Below, piece after piece: positions 8,286-17,984 of a stretch of 64,000 nucleotides of DNA; position 1 is the stretch's first letter, and every line of letters starts with the position of its first letter. The position numbers and the translations under genes were made by a program. The notes below the pieces were generated by a model. That model searched no databases. It had not been told where the DNA came from and was given only the letters and a program-made list of their open reading frames with translations. Location of the stretch: positions 2,577,393 to 2,641,392 of the forward strand of contig NZ_FOJA01000001.1 of assembly GCF_900110535.1 (NCBI RefSeq), given 5' to 3'. Source of the stretch: Halobacterium jilantaiense. GTDB taxonomy: Archaea; Halobacteriota; Halobacteria; Halobacteriales; Halobacteriaceae.

Positions 8286-8605
8286 CGTCGCTGTGGGTTC
8301 GCGGTCACGGGTGGGCCAGTCGGCTGCCGGCTCGGCCTACCGGAGGCGGTGGGCCTGCAAAAATGCTCGCTCGGCCACCCCGACCCGCAGGGTCCAGCCG
8401 GCGCGTCTCCCTTATACACCTGATACGCCTCGATACCATTCCCCACACTACCGAACGCAGTATCAGTACTTTACGATTTTCAGGAGTAGCGATAAGTGGA
8501 TGTTTGGTTTGCTCTTCTACTGGAATGAACGATACGAACGTAGCGGAAACTTCGGAGAATGTTGAACATCGCGGTCCGCAGTCCGGGTCCGGGGGTGGTG
8601 CCTGA
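8286..8605. other. Amt upstream region with a small in-frame leader ORF
   Basis: This 320-nt stretch separates sprT-like and amt. A TATA-like CTTTACGA lies at about 8466-8473. From 8525 an ATG opens a 26-codon frame ending in GSGGGA and TGA at 8603-8605. The amt ATG follows immediately in the same frame (TGAATG). A GGGGGTGG tract 6-14 nt before the amt ATG could serve as a Shine-Dalgarno. The peptide may be a translated leader coupling amt expression; codon use is less GC-biased than in real genes, so this is tentative. Confidence 0.35.
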
Positions 8606-9937
8606 ATGGCGGTCCCCGCCGGCGTCGCCGACGGCATCAACACGGTGTGGGCGCTCGTGGTCGCGTTCCTCATCTTCTTCATGCAGCCCGGATTCGCGCT
8701 CCTGGAGAGCGGGCAGGTCCGCGCGAAGAACGTCGGCAACGTCCTGATGAAGAACGTGACCGACTGGACGGTCGGCGTGCTCGCGTACTTCCTGCTCGGC
8801 TACGGGCTGTCCTCGGTCCTCGCGTCGCTGACGAGCGGCGCGGCCCTCGGCACGCCGTTCGCGTACTTCGGCGACCCCGGCGGCTGGGTGACGTGGCTGG
8901 TCGGCGCGGTGTTCGCGATGACCGCCGCCACCATCGTCTCCGGTGCCGTCGCCGAACGCATGAACTTCCCCGCGTACGTGTTCGTCGCGGTCGTGATGAC
9001 CGCCGTCGTCTACCCCGTCGCCACCGGGATGACGTGGGGCGGCGGGCTGCTCGCGGTGAACGCCAACGGCCCCGACGGCTACATCGCGCGCGTCGTCGGC
9101 GCGGGCTACCTCGACTTCGCGGGTGCCACCGTCGTTCACATGCTCGGTGGCGTCGCCGGCCTCGTCGGCGCGTGGTTCGTCGGCCCCCGCGAGGGCCGCT
9201 TCGACGCCAGCGGCGACAGCCACCCCATCCCCGGCCACTCGATGCTGCTGGCCGTCCTCGGGACGCTCATCCTCGCGTTCGGCTGGTACGGCTTCAACGT
9301 CGGCACCTCGGCCATCTACGGCGCTGACAACACGCTGCTGTCCGCCCAGCTCGGGCGCGTCGCGCTCAACACCACGCTCGGCATGGGGGCCGGCGCGGTC
9401 GCAGCGATGGTCGTCTCGGCGCGCCGCCAGGGCAAGCCCGACCCGCTGTGGACCGCCAACGGCCTGCTCGCCGGCCTCGTCGCCGTGACGGGTGCCGTCC
9501 CGCACGTGACCTGGGCCGGCGGCATCGTCCTCGGCGCGCTCGGCGGCGCGCTCGTCCTGCCGACGTACCGCTTCGTCGTGGACGCGCTGCGCGTCGACGA
9601 CGTCTGTGGCGTGTTCGCCGTCCACGGGATGGCGGGCGCGGTCGGCACAGTGCTCATCCCGGTGTTCGCGACCAGCGGGTTCTCCGCCACGCAGCTCGCG
9701 ATGCAGGTCGTCGGCGTCGCCGTCATCGGTGCCTGGGCGGTCGTCGGCAGCGGCGCGACGTTCTGGGTCGCGGACCTCCTGTTCGGCCTCCGGGTCTCCC
9801 CCGAGGAGGAGGAAGCCGGCCTCGACGCCAGCGAACACGGCGTCGCGGCCTACCCCGAGTTCACTGGCGGCGGCAGCCCGGACAGCCAGCCAGTGAGCGC
9901 CGACGGCGGCTACGCCGGGGGTGACAGCGATGACTGA
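8606..9937 (+). CDS. amt: Ammonium transporter Amt
   Basis: A 443-residue membrane protein of the Amt/Mep/Rh family with about eleven helices, which conducts ammonium or ammonia into the cell. The N-terminal [19 protein letters not shown] and the two pore histidines ([11 protein letters not shown] and [10 protein letters not shown]) are clear, with the conserved Asp in YLDFAGA. The C-terminal cytoplasmic tail contacts GlnK in this family. Start ATG 8606 is the first codon after an upstream TGA. The PII gene overlaps its end by 8 bp, which shows translational coupling. Confidence 0.94.
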   Translation: MAVPAGVADGINTVWALVVAFLIFFMQPGFALLESGQVRAKNVGNVLMKNVTDWTVGVLAYFLLGYGLSSVLASLTSGAALGTPFAYFGDPGGWVTWLVGAVFAMTAATIVSGAVAERMNFPAYVFVAVVMTAVVYPVATGMTWGGGLLAVNANGPDGYIARVVGAGYLDFAGATVVHMLGGVAGLVGAWFVGPREGRFDASGDSHPIPGHSMLLAVLGTLILAFGWYGFNVGTSAIYGADNTLLSAQLGRVALNTTLGMGAGAVAAMVVSARRQGKPDPLWTANGLLAGLVAVTGAVPHVTWAGGIVLGALGGALVLPTYRFVVDALRVDDVCGVFAVHGMAGAVGTVLIPVFATSGFSATQLAMQVVGVAVIGAWAVVGSGATFWVADLLFGLRVSPEEEEAGLDASEHGVAAYPEFTGGGSPDSQPVSADGGYAGGDSDD

Positions 9938-10283
9938 CGACGACATCGAGATGGTCGTCGCCTACGTCCGTCCGGACGTCCTCTCGAACGTCAAGCAGGC
10001 GATTGCGAACGCCGGCGCGCCGTCGCTCACGGTGACGAAGGTCTCCGGGCGCGGCAGCCAGCCCGTGAAGACCGAGCAGTGGCGCGGCGAGGAGTACACC
10101 GTCGACCTCCACGAGAAAGCGAAAGTCGAGTGCGTCGTCGCGGACGTCGAGACCCAGCGCGTGGTCGACGCCATCGCGGACGCCGCTCACACCGGCGAGA
10201 AAGGCGACGGCAAGGTGTTCGTGCTGCCTGTGTCGTCGGCGGTTCAGATTCGCACCGGGAAGACGGGGCCGGACGCGGTCTAG
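9930..10283 (+). CDS. glnK: Nitrogen regulatory protein PII (GlnK type)
   Basis: A 117-residue trimeric signalling protein that senses ATP/ADP and 2-oxoglutarate and plugs the Amt channel when ammonium is plentiful. The T-loop tyrosine region [17 protein letters not shown] and the C-terminal [24 protein letters not shown]-loop signature are present. ATG 9930 lies inside the last codons of amt (8-bp overlap); a GTG at 9921 is an alternative start. The amt-glnK pair is the standard arrangement. Confidence 0.94.
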   Translation: MTDDDIEMVVAYVRPDVLSNVKQAIANAGAPSLTVTKVSGRGSQPVKTEQWRGEEYTVDLHEKAKVECVVADVETQRVVDAIADAAHTGEKGDGKVFVLPVSSAVQIRTGKTGPDAV

Positions 10284-10316
10284 GTCCACTGCCGCCGGCG
10301 TTCAGTCCGATACCTC

Positions 10317-11348
10317 TCAGTCCTCTGTGTCGTACGGTCGGTGTGTCGCCCGCCAGCCGTCGTCACGCTCCGCGACGTCTGTGACCTCGTACAGCCGGAG
10401 TCCTCGTTCCTGTTTCGTGCGCACCGGCGTGTCGTAGTGGTCGGACTCGTACGAGAGGTCGGCGTCCGTCCCGGCGACGAACTCGCGGTGGGCTGCCAGC
10501 CGGTCGGCCACGAGGTCACGGGAGAGTCCGGGCGCGTCCCGGATGCGGTCGTCGAACGCCGCGGCGAGGTCCGGGTCCGTCTCGACGCCGACGGAACTCC
10601 GGCCCGCCACGGCCGCCGCGAGGCTCGTCGTCCCCGTCCCCCAGAACGGGTCGAGGACGGTGTCGCCGTAGACGGAGTACATGTTCACGAGACGATACGG
10701 CAGTTCGAGCGGGAAGGCGGCCGAGCGCTCCCGCAACTCGGGGTCGGCCAGCGCCTGCCGCGCGCCGTTGAGGTCCGTCCAGACGTCGGAGAACCAGTCG
10801 TTGCGCTCCTCCCAGAAGTACGCCGCCTCGTAGCGCCGGTCGGCCCCCGGCTCGAACTCGCGGCGGCTGCCGTTCCGGAAGACGAGGACGTGTTCGTGTT
10901 CGAGCGTGACGTAGGCGTTCGGCGGCACCATCCCGGAGCCCATGAACTTCGCCGCGGAGTTCGCGGGCTTCCGCCAGAGTACGCCCGGCAGCGGGTCGAA
11001 GCCCAGATCGGCGAACGCCTCGGTGACCCGGGCGTGGTTGTCGTAGACCCGGAACCGACCGAGCGACCGAGTGGCGTCACCGACGTTCACCACGGCGATG
11101 CCGCCCGGCCGGAGGACGCGACCGACCTCCCGCCAGGCGTCGGCGAGGACCGCGTGCATCAGGTCGTGGGCGCGCTCGCCGTCGCCGGCGTCCAGCGCAC
11201 GCCCGATTTCGCGGTCGAGGTCGGCGAAGACCTCGTCCCACATCTCGATCATCGGGTACGGCGGGGACGTGACCACGAGGTCCACGCTGTCGTCGGCGAG
11301 GGGTAGCTCCCGGGCGTCACCGACGTGCACGCGGTGCGTGGTCTCCAT
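10317..11348 (-). CDS. zim: Site-specific DNA methyltransferase, CTAG type
   Basis: A 343-residue amino-methyltransferase. The catalytic motif TSPPYP (about residue 27) precedes the AdoMet-binding motif DPFWGTGTTSLAA (about residue 215). That order and the SPPY box mark a beta-class N4-cytosine or N6-adenine enzyme. Size and sequence recall the orphan haloarchaeal CTAG methylase called Zim, widespread without a partner nuclease; none is adjacent here. ATG 11348 is preferred over the GTG immediately before it. The gene converges with glnK (33-nt gap). Recognition specificity is from family memory, not from the sequence. Confidence 0.8.
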   Translation of the reverse strand: METTHRVHVGDARELPLADDSVDLVVTSPPYPMIEMWDEVFADLDREIGRALDAGDGERAHDLMHAVLADAWREVGRVLRPGGIAVVNVGDATRSLGRFRVYDNHARVTEAFADLGFDPLPGVLWRKPANSAAKFMGSGMVPPNAYVTLEHEHVLVFRNGSRREFEPGADRRYEAAYFWEERNDWFSDVWTDLNGARQALADPELRERSAAFPLELPYRLVNMYSVYGDTVLDPFWGTGTTSLAAAVAGRSSVGVETDPDLAAAFDDRIRDAPGLSRDLVADRLAAHREFVAGTDADLSYESDHYDTPVRTKQERGLRLYEVTDVAERDDGWRATHRPYDTED

Positions 11349-11415
11349 CACCTCACGCGACTAGACCCGGCCCCAAACCAGTTTCGGCACCGGGCCGAGC
11401 CGAGTGTCGCGGTCC

Positions 11416-11616
11416 TCAGGCGTCGTTCATGCGGCGGGACCGGCTGGTCTCGCAGCGCCGGCACGTCGCCACCCGGTACGGCTCCCGTGAGAACGCCGCG
11501 TTCTCGCCGGGGTCGTCGCTCTCGGCGCGCAGTTCGATGTGGACGTCGTGTGGGGTGTCGCGGCTGCAGGACTCACAGCGCTCCTGCCGTTCCGTCCCCA
11601 TGGGTGTGGTCGCCAT
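11416..11616 (-). CDS. Small zinc-ribbon protein (DUF7835-like)
   Basis: A 66-residue protein with two CxxC knuckles: CESC near residue 14 followed by TPHDVH, and CRRC near residue 52. It has the SREPYRV segment before the second knuckle that is typical of a conserved haloarchaeal putative zinc beta-ribbon family (DUF7835 as I recall). Function is unknown. ATG 11616 follows an A/T-poor leader with a CTTATGCC box about 30 nt upstream on the minus strand. It lies upstream of the methylase on the same strand, 67 nt away. Confidence 0.75.
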   Translation of the reverse strand: MATTPMGTERQERCESCSRDTPHDVHIELRAESDDPGENAAFSREPYRVATCRRCETSRSRRMNDA

Positions 11617-11902
11617 CGTGACTCGTCAGTGACGTGGCAGGGGCATAAGCCGGGACGACGCTCGCCCGGGCTCTGCCCGAATTAACCCGGATTAAATCGC
11701 CGAAATGCTGGGGTTTCACGCCTCGAAAACCCAGAATCAGTTTTGCCGGGGTGATTCAGTGATTTCTGCCCGTCGACGGCGGGCAAGTCTAGTGTCACCG
11801 AACCGAGTGGTCGGGGGCGCTCGGGGGCCGAGGGACAGCGAAGCCGCTACCGGAGCCGACCAGCGCGAGAAATTGCAGAACGGTGGACCGCGAGTGCGCG
11901 GT
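11617..11902. other. Intergenic region downstream of sucD with hairpins
   Basis: No gene is seen. A near-perfect inverted repeat (CTGGGGTTT at about 11707 and AAAACCCAG about 10 nt later, one mismatch) and a second one (TGCCCG and CGGGCA around 11768-11786) lie downstream of the minus-strand sucCD operon and may take part in 3'-end formation. The 11617-11650 part holds the promoter of the small zinc-ribbon gene. Confidence 0.4.
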
Positions 11903-12772
11903 CTACAGCAGGTCTTCGATGTTGTCGGCGACCTCCTCGGGGGTGTCGCCGACGGGGACGCCCGCGTCGTTCAGGGCGTTGATCTTGGACTCCGCGGTGC
12001 CGGTGCCGCTGCCGGAGACGATAGCGCCCGCGTGGCCCATGCGCTTGCCCGGCGGCGCGGTGCGGCCCGCGATGAAGCCGGCGACCGGCGTGTCCATGTG
12101 CTGGGCGATGTACTCGGCGGCCTCCTCCTCGTCTTCGCCGCCGATTTCGCCGCACATCACGACGGCGTCGGTCTCCTCGTCGGCCTCGAACAGCTCGAGG
12201 GCGTCGATGAAGTCCGTCCCGATGATGGGGTCGCCGCCGATGCCGATGGCGGTCGTCTGGCCGATGCCGCGCTGCGTGAGCGAGTCCACGACCTGGTAGG
12301 TGAGGGTGCCCGAGCGGGAGACGAGGCCGACGTTCCCCTCGGAGAAGATGTTCCCCGGAAGGATGCCGAGCTTCGCCTCGCCTGGCGTGATGATGCCGGG
12401 GCAGTTCGGGCCCTGGAGGCGGGTGTCCGTCTCCTGCAGGCGCTTGTTCACCTTCGCCATGTCCTGGGTCGGGATGCCCTCGGTGATGGCGACGGCGAGG
12501 TCGAGGTCCGTGTCCAGCGCCTCGAAGATGGCGTCGCCGGCGAACGCCGGCGGCACGAAGATGACCGACGCGTCGGCGTCTTCCTCGTCCACGGCGTCGT
12601 GGACGGTGTCGTAGACGGGAACGCCGGCGACCTCCTGGCCGCCCTTCCCGGGCACCGCGCCCGCGACGACGTTCGTCCCGTAGTCCATCATCTGTTCGGC
12701 GTGGAACTTGCCTTCCCCGCCCGTGATGCCCTGCACCACGACGCGAGTGTCGTCGTCGACTAGAATGCTCAT
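11903..12772 (-). CDS. sucD: Succinate-CoA ligase (ADP-forming) subunit alpha
   Basis: A 289-residue alpha subunit of succinyl-CoA synthetase, a citric-acid-cycle enzyme making ATP from succinyl-CoA. The CoA-binding ITGGEGKFH and the phosphohistidine site GHAGAIVSG near the C terminus are clear, as is the [19 protein letters not shown] signature. Length is that of the family (about 290). The start overlaps the sucC stop by 4 bp (ATGA type), so the two subunits are translationally coupled. Confidence 0.96.
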   Translation of the reverse strand: MSILVDDDTRVVVQGITGGEGKFHAEQMMDYGTNVVAGAVPGKGGQEVAGVPVYDTVHDAVDEEDADASVIFVPPAFAGDAIFEALDTDLDLAVAITEGIPTQDMAKVNKRLQETDTRLQGPNCPGIITPGEAKLGILPGNIFSEGNVGLVSRSGTLTYQVVDSLTQRGIGQTTAIGIGGDPIIGTDFIDALELFEADEETDAVVMCGEIGGEDEEEAAEYIAQHMDTPVAGFIAGRTAPPGKRMGHAGAIVSGSGTGTAESKINALNDAGVPVGDTPEEVADNIEDLL

Positions 12773-13917
12773 TGGTCTCCCTCCTCGTCAGCGAAGTCGA
12801 CGGCGCGCTGCACAGCGCCCTCGAGGGTCTCCTCGACGGTCACGAGCTCGTCGTTCAGAATCTCGCGGCCCTCTGCGGCGTTCGTGCCGGCGAGCCGCAC
12901 AACGACGGGCTTCGGAATCTCGTCGAACTGTTCGAGCGCGGCGTTGATGCCCTTCGCGACTTCGTCGCCCCGGGTGATACCCCCGAAGATGTTGAAGACG
13001 ACGCTGTCGACGTTCTCGTCGCTGAACACCATGTCCAGGGCGTTCGTGACGCGTTCGGCCTTCGCGCCGCCGCCGATGTCCAGGAAGTTCGCGGGCTTGC
13101 CGCCGTAGTAGTCCACGAGGTCCAGGGTCGTCATCACGAGCCCGGCACCGTTGCCGATGATGCCCGTGTTGCCGTCGAGGCGCACGTAGTCGAAGCCGTA
13201 CTCGTTGGCCTTGGCTTCGAGGTCGTCCTCGGCGGCTTCCTCCTCCATCTCGGCGAGTTCGGGCTGGCGGAACAGCGCGTCCTCGTCGATGTTCATCACG
13301 GCGTCCGCGGCGATGACCTCGTCGTCTGCCGTGACCATCAGCGGATTGACCTCGACGTCGCTGCCGTCGCGGTCCTCGTAGAGGTCGTACAGCGTGGTGA
13401 GGATGGACGCCACGTCACCCGCGACTTCGCGGGGGATGCCGGCGTCGTAGACGGCCTTCCGGGCCTGATACGGGTGGAGGCCGAAGGCGGGGTCGACGTG
13501 CTCGCGTGCGATGGCGTCGGGGTCCTCTTCGGCGACCTCCTCGATGTTCACGCCGCCGCGCTCCGAGACCATGACGACGGGCTGGCCCTCGCCGCGGTCC
13601 ATCGTCACGCCGACGTACAGTTCGTTCGTGAAGTCGACGGCCTTCTCGACGAGGACCTTGTTGACCGTGTAGCCCTTGAGGTCCATGCCGAGGATGTCCT
13701 CGGCGGCCTCGCGGGCTTCGTCGGCGTCCTCGACCAGTTTGATGCCGCCGGCCTTCCCGCGGCCGCCGACGTGTACCTGGGCCTTCACCGCGACGGGGTA
13801 GCCGAGGTCCTCAGCGACCTCTACTACCTCGTCGGCAGTCGTGGCGAGCGCCGACCCCGGGGTCGGGATGCCCGCGTCGGCGAAGACTTGCTTCGCCTGG
13901 TACTCGTGAAGCTTCAT
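12769..13917 (-). CDS. sucC: Succinate-CoA ligase (ADP-forming) subunit beta
   Basis: A 382-residue ATP-grasp beta subunit of succinyl-CoA synthetase. The N-terminal [19 protein letters not shown], the nucleotide-binding [17 protein letters not shown] and the C-terminal [16 protein letters not shown] succinate-binding segment are all canonical. It is first in the sucCD operon, with ATG 13917. Upstream (13918-14094) is a 177-nt region shared with the divergent SDR gene. Confidence 0.96.
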   Translation of the reverse strand: MKLHEYQAKQVFADAGIPTPGSALATTADEVVEVAEDLGYPVAVKAQVHVGGRGKAGGIKLVEDADEAREAAEDILGMDLKGYTVNKVLVEKAVDFTNELYVGVTMDRGEGQPVVMVSERGGVNIEEVAEEDPDAIAREHVDPAFGLHPYQARKAVYDAGIPREVAGDVASILTTLYDLYEDRDGSDVEVNPLMVTADDEVIAADAVMNIDEDALFRQPELAEMEEEAAEDDLEAKANEYGFDYVRLDGNTGIIGNGAGLVMTTLDLVDYYGGKPANFLDIGGGAKAERVTNALDMVFSDENVDSVVFNIFGGITRGDEVAKGINAALEQFDEIPKPVVVRLAGTNAAEGREILNDELVTVEETLEGAVQRAVDFADEEGDQ

Positions 13918-14094
13918 GCGTTCGAAAACGCGACCCGGGCGCGCATAAAGCCCATCGTTCTCCGTTTCCGGACACGCCTGCTGGTACCGACAGGAAACCG
14001 CTATGACCGCCTAGAACCGGATGGTTCCACGGTCACGAACCGGCTCTGTCGGCCCGCGGATACGTTTACGGTGGGGCGGGCCCTTGGTAGCTGC

Positions 14095-14799
14095 ATGCAC
14101 GCCGAATTCGACTGTTCGGACGACGTGGTACTGGTCACGGGCGCGTCTGGCGCGCTCGGGAGCGAGGTCTGCCGGGCGTTCGACGACGCCGGCGCGACGG
14201 TCTGCGGGACGGACGTGGTGGAACCCAGCGAGGACACCGAGCTGGACCGCGGCGAGGTGTCGTTCTACCGCGGCGACCTCACGGACGAGACGCAGGCCGA
14301 ACAGGTCGTCTCGGGCGTCGTCGACGCCCACGGCGGCCTCGACGCGCTCTGCAACGTCGCGGGTATGTGGCAGGGCGGCGACCCCATCGAGGAGACAGAC
14401 GCCGAGACGTTCGACGCCGTGTTCGACGTGAACCTGAAGACGATGTTCCTCGCGTCGAAGTTCGCGCTCCCGCACCTCCAGGACAGCGGCGGCAGTATCG
14501 TCTCCGTCTCTGCTCGCGCGTCGCTGGAGGGCGGCGAGGGCGACGGCCCCTACCGGGCGGCGAAGGCGGGCGTCCGCCTCCTCACGGAGACCATCGCCGA
14601 GGAGAACCGCGGCGAGGTGCGCGCGAACGCCGTCATGCCGTCGGTCATCGACACGCCGCAGAACCGCGAGATGCTGCCCGACGCCGACCACGACTCGTGG
14701 GTCGACCCCGCGGAAATCGCCCGCGTCGTTCTGGCACTTTCCACCGACGCCACCCCGCCCACGAGCGGCGGCGCGATTCCGGTCTACGGCGAGGCCTGA
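14095..14799 (+). CDS. Short-chain dehydrogenase/reductase (SDR)
   Basis: A 234-residue NAD(P)-dependent oxidoreductase with a Rossmann N terminus (VLVTGASGALG), the strand-4 motif NVAG and active-site YRAAK (YxxxK) preceded by Ser in SVSARAS. A C-terminal DPAEIARVVLALSTD helix is typical of classical SDRs. The glycine spacing GxxGxxG is a little unusual for that group. The frame is open far upstream through the antisense of sucC, but ATG 14095 gives the family start and lies below a GTTTACG box. Substrate unknown. Confidence 0.88.
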   Translation: MHAEFDCSDDVVLVTGASGALGSEVCRAFDDAGATVCGTDVVEPSEDTELDRGEVSFYRGDLTDETQAEQVVSGVVDAHGGLDALCNVAGMWQGGDPIEETDAETFDAVFDVNLKTMFLASKFALPHLQDSGGSIVSVSARASLEGGEGDGPYRAAKAGVRLLTETIAEENRGEVRANAVMPSVIDTPQNREMLPDADHDSWVDPAEIARVVLALSTDATPPTSGGAIPVYGEA

Positions 14800-14990
14800 C
14801 TCGCCACCGCCGCTCCGCACTGGACTTTCGATTCCGCTACAACACGCCCCCGCCACTGGACGCTCGTCACGCTCCCGGTCGCATAGCCGTCCGGGACTGG
14901 ACACACGGTAACCGAGTGTCCTGTTGGCGTGTTGTACTCTACCAATCCGAACGGCTTTTCAAGCGGGCACGGAGAACGGCGTGGTAGACC

Positions 14991-16334
14991 ATGGCAGAAC
15001 GAGAAACGTGGGGGACCAGAATCGGGTTCATTCTGGCCGCCGTCGGCAGCGCAGTGGGACTAGGGAACATCTGGCAGTTCCCGTTCAAGACCTCGACCGA
15101 AGGCGGCGCGGCCTTCGTGTTCGTCTACCTCGTCGCCGCGCTCCTCATCGGCCTCCCCGCCATCCTCGGGGAGTTCGTCGTCGGGCGGCGCGCGAACATC
15201 AACGCGGTCGAAGCGTTCGACCGCCTCAAACACCCGGCGTGGACGGTCGTCGGCGCACTCGGGCTGCTGACTGGGCTGTGGATTCTCTCGTACTACAGCG
15301 TCGTCGGCGGCTGGGTCACGCGCTACATCGTCGGCAGCGCCACCGGCGCGTACTTCGCCGCGCCCGCCGAGTACTTCGGCCGCGTGTCGATGGGCTGGGA
15401 GGCAATCGCCTTCCACGGCGGCTTCATGGCCGTCACTGCCGGCATCGTCGCGTTCGGCATCGAGGACGGCATCGAGAAGGCGACCAAACTGATGGTGCCG
15501 TCCATCATCGTGATGCTCGTCGGCCTCGCCGTGTACGCGTTCACGCTCGACGGCGCGGGGGCCGCCTACGAGTTCTACCTCTCCCCCGACTTCGGATTCA
15601 TCGCGGACAACCTCGGGACCATCGTTCCGTACGCCGTCAGTCAGGCGTTCTTCTCGCTGTCGCTGGGGATGGGCGCAATGATAACGTACGCCTCCTACCT
15701 CGGTGACGACGACAGCCTGTTCGCCGACGGCAGCCTCATCGTCGTGCTGAACACGGCGGTCGGCCTGCTCGCCGGCCTCGTCGTCATCCCGCTGCTGTTC
15801 GTGCAGTTCGGCACCGTGCCGGACGCCGCTGCGGGCGGTGGTGCCGGCGCGCTGTTCGTCTCCGTCGCGCAGGCGTTCGCCGACCTCGGGATGGCCGGCC
15901 GCGCGCTCGGCGTCGTGTTCTTCGGCGTCGTGCTCGTCGCCGCGCTCTCCTCGGCAATCAGCCTCCTCGAAGTCGTCACGTCCTACGTCGTCGACAACTA
16001 CGGCTACAGCCGGCCGGCGACCGCCTTCGGCTTCGGCGGCGCGCTGTTCGCGCTCGGTACGCTGTCCGCGTGGAACACCGCGTGGCTCGGCTGGTTCGAC
16101 TCGCTGGCCTACGGCGTCCTGCTGCCGCTTTCCGTGCTGCTCGGCGTCATCTTCGTCGGCTGGGTGTACGGCCCGGAGGCCGTCGACGAGATTCAGAAGG
16201 GCACCAGCAACGGCGGGTCGTTCGCCACGGCGTGGCTGTGGTCCGTCCGGACGTACGTGCTCGCGGGCGTCTTCGTGACGCTGTACCTCGGGGTCACCGA
16301 CATCTACTCGGCACCCCCGATTCCCTTCCTCTAG
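14991..16334 (+). CDS. Sodium-dependent symporter (NSS/SNF family), copy 1
   Basis: A 447-residue membrane transporter of the neurotransmitter:sodium symporter family (LeuT fold), which imports amino acids or related solutes with Na+. The signature after the N terminus ([26 protein letters not shown]) contains the unwound helix-1 substrate/Na+ site. About eleven helices are visible. ATG 14991 follows a GGCTTTTCAAG box about 33 nt upstream. A paralogue follows 139 nt downstream, so the pair probably arose by tandem duplication. The substrate cannot be deduced. Confidence 0.92.
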   Translation: MAERETWGTRIGFILAAVGSAVGLGNIWQFPFKTSTEGGAAFVFVYLVAALLIGLPAILGEFVVGRRANINAVEAFDRLKHPAWTVVGALGLLTGLWILSYYSVVGGWVTRYIVGSATGAYFAAPAEYFGRVSMGWEAIAFHGGFMAVTAGIVAFGIEDGIEKATKLMVPSIIVMLVGLAVYAFTLDGAGAAYEFYLSPDFGFIADNLGTIVPYAVSQAFFSLSLGMGAMITYASYLGDDDSLFADGSLIVVLNTAVGLLAGLVVIPLLFVQFGTVPDAAAGGGAGALFVSVAQAFADLGMAGRALGVVFFGVVLVAALSSAISLLEVVTSYVVDNYGYSRPATAFGFGGALFALGTLSAWNTAWLGWFDSLAYGVLLPLSVLLGVIFVGWVYGPEAVDEIQKGTSNGGSFATAWLWSVRTYVLAGVFVTLYLGVTDIYSAPPIPFL

Positions 16335-16473
16335 GAATCGTCAGCGAAATCCAGAATTCAGCACAGATTCCAAATTCCGTAACGGTTCTTCACGGCCGCA
16401 ACGCGGTGGTATTCGGGAGTTGACGATTCGTCGGTCGTAACCCTGAAATGGGGTGGCTTGCTACGCGCTCTCA

Positions 16474-17907
16474 ATGACACGAGAGTCCTGGCAGACGCGA
16501 CTCGGCTTCATCCTCGCCGCCGTGGGGTCGGCGGTGGGGCTGGGGAACCTCTGGCGGTTCCCCTGGATGACCAGCGAGAACGGCGGTGCGGCCTTCCTCC
16601 TCGTTTACCTCGGCGTCGTCCTCCTGGTCGGCGTCCCCGGCCTCCTCGCGGAGTTCGTCATCGGCCGGCGCTCCGGCCGCAACCCGGTCGGCGCGCTCTC
16701 CTCGCTCTCCGACTCGAAGGCGTGGTCGGCGTTCGGTCACGTGTTCGTCGTCACTGCCATCGTCCTGCTGTCGTTCTACAGCGTGGTCGGCGGGTGGATT
16801 CTCCGGTACGTCGGCGCGAGCGTCACGGGCGCGTACTTCGCGAACCCCGGCGGCTACTTCGACGCCGTGAACTACGGGCTCGAAGCCGCGGGCTTCCACC
16901 TCCTCTTCCTCGGTATCACGGCGCTCATCGTGTTACGGGGCGTCAAACGCGGCATCGAGAGCGCGACCAAGGTGATGATGCCCGCCATCGTCGTCCTGCT
17001 GGTCGCGCTCGCCGTCTGGGGCGTCACGCTCGACGGCGCGGGCGAGGGGCTCACGTTCCTGCTGTCCCCGGACTTCGCCGCGCTCGAAGCGAACTTCTTC
17101 GACATCCTCCCGGTCGCCGCCGGCCAGGCGCTGTTCACGCTCTCGCTGGGCGCTGGCACGATGCTCACGTACGCCTCCTACCTCGGCGAGGACCGGTCGC
17201 TCGCCGCCGACGGCACCGCCATCGCCGTGCTGAACACGTTCGTCGGTGTGCTCGCCGGCGTCGTCGTCTTCCCCATCATGTTCGCGCTCGTCGGCGAAGT
17301 CGGCGACGGCGGCCCCGGCGCGCTGTTCGTCGGTCTCGCGAGCGCGTTCGCGTCGCTGCCCTACGGCCAGCTCGTCGGCACCGTGTTCTTCGGCGTCGTC
17401 GCGCTCGCCGCGCTCTCTTCCTCCATCTCGATGCTGGAGATTCCGGTCTCCTTCCTCGTCGACGAGTACGGCGTCTCCCGACCGACCGCGACCGCCGGGC
17501 TGGTCGGCGTCTTCGCGGTCACTGGCTCCGTCTGCGCGCTCGACCCCGGGGTCTTCGACCTCGTCGCGAGCACCATCGTCGACCTCCTGTTGACCGGCGG
17601 CCTCGTCGGCTTCCTGCTGTTCGCGGGCTGGGTGCTCGGCCGGGACGCCGTCGCGGAGTACGAACTCGGCGCGGGGGCGTTCGCCAGCCGATTCGGGACG
17701 CCGTGGCTGTACGCCGCCGGCGTCTTCATTCCGGTCTTCCTCATCTTCACGTTCGTCTCCGGGCTCGCCGGCGCGCTCGGCGTCTCGGTCGCGTCGACGG
17801 AGCTGCTCGGTGTCACGTTCAGCCAGACACGCGTGTTCGTCGTTGTCAGCGTCCTCGTCGCGCTCGCCTCGTTCCTCGGTCTGCGGCGCGCAGACTCGGT
17901 CATCTGA
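16474..17907 (+). CDS. Sodium-dependent symporter (NSS/SNF family), copy 2
   Basis: A 477-residue paralogue of the upstream transporter, again with the helix-1 signature ([24 protein letters not shown]) and twelve or so helices. The central segment [33 protein letters not shown] matches its neighbour closely, while the C-terminal third is longer and divergent. ATG 16474 is chosen over the upstream GTG 16453 because [12 protein letters not shown] aligns with the first copy. Tandem NSS pairs with different tails may transport different amino acids (inference). Confidence 0.9.
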   Translation: MTRESWQTRLGFILAAVGSAVGLGNLWRFPWMTSENGGAAFLLVYLGVVLLVGVPGLLAEFVIGRRSGRNPVGALSSLSDSKAWSAFGHVFVVTAIVLLSFYSVVGGWILRYVGASVTGAYFANPGGYFDAVNYGLEAAGFHLLFLGITALIVLRGVKRGIESATKVMMPAIVVLLVALAVWGVTLDGAGEGLTFLLSPDFAALEANFFDILPVAAGQALFTLSLGAGTMLTYASYLGEDRSLAADGTAIAVLNTFVGVLAGVVVFPIMFALVGEVGDGGPGALFVGLASAFASLPYGQLVGTVFFGVVALAALSSSISMLEIPVSFLVDEYGVSRPTATAGLVGVFAVTGSVCALDPGVFDLVASTIVDLLLTGGLVGFLLFAGWVLGRDAVAEYELGAGAFASRFGTPWLYAAGVFIPVFLIFTFVSGLAGALGVSVASTELLGVTFSQTRVFVVVSVLVALASFLGLRRADSVI

Positions 17908-17984
17908 CGGGTCTGGACCGGCGGTCGACCCATCCCCGTCTCGGAATCCTTTTGCCGTCGGTCGCGGAAACGTCTCTCAATCAG

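Noticed and set aside
14902-14918. ACAC-GGTAACC-GAGTGT partial palindrome before the first symporter gene
   Set aside because: Only partly symmetrical, about 75 nt upstream of the start, and not repeated at the second symporter gene; too weak to list as an operator.
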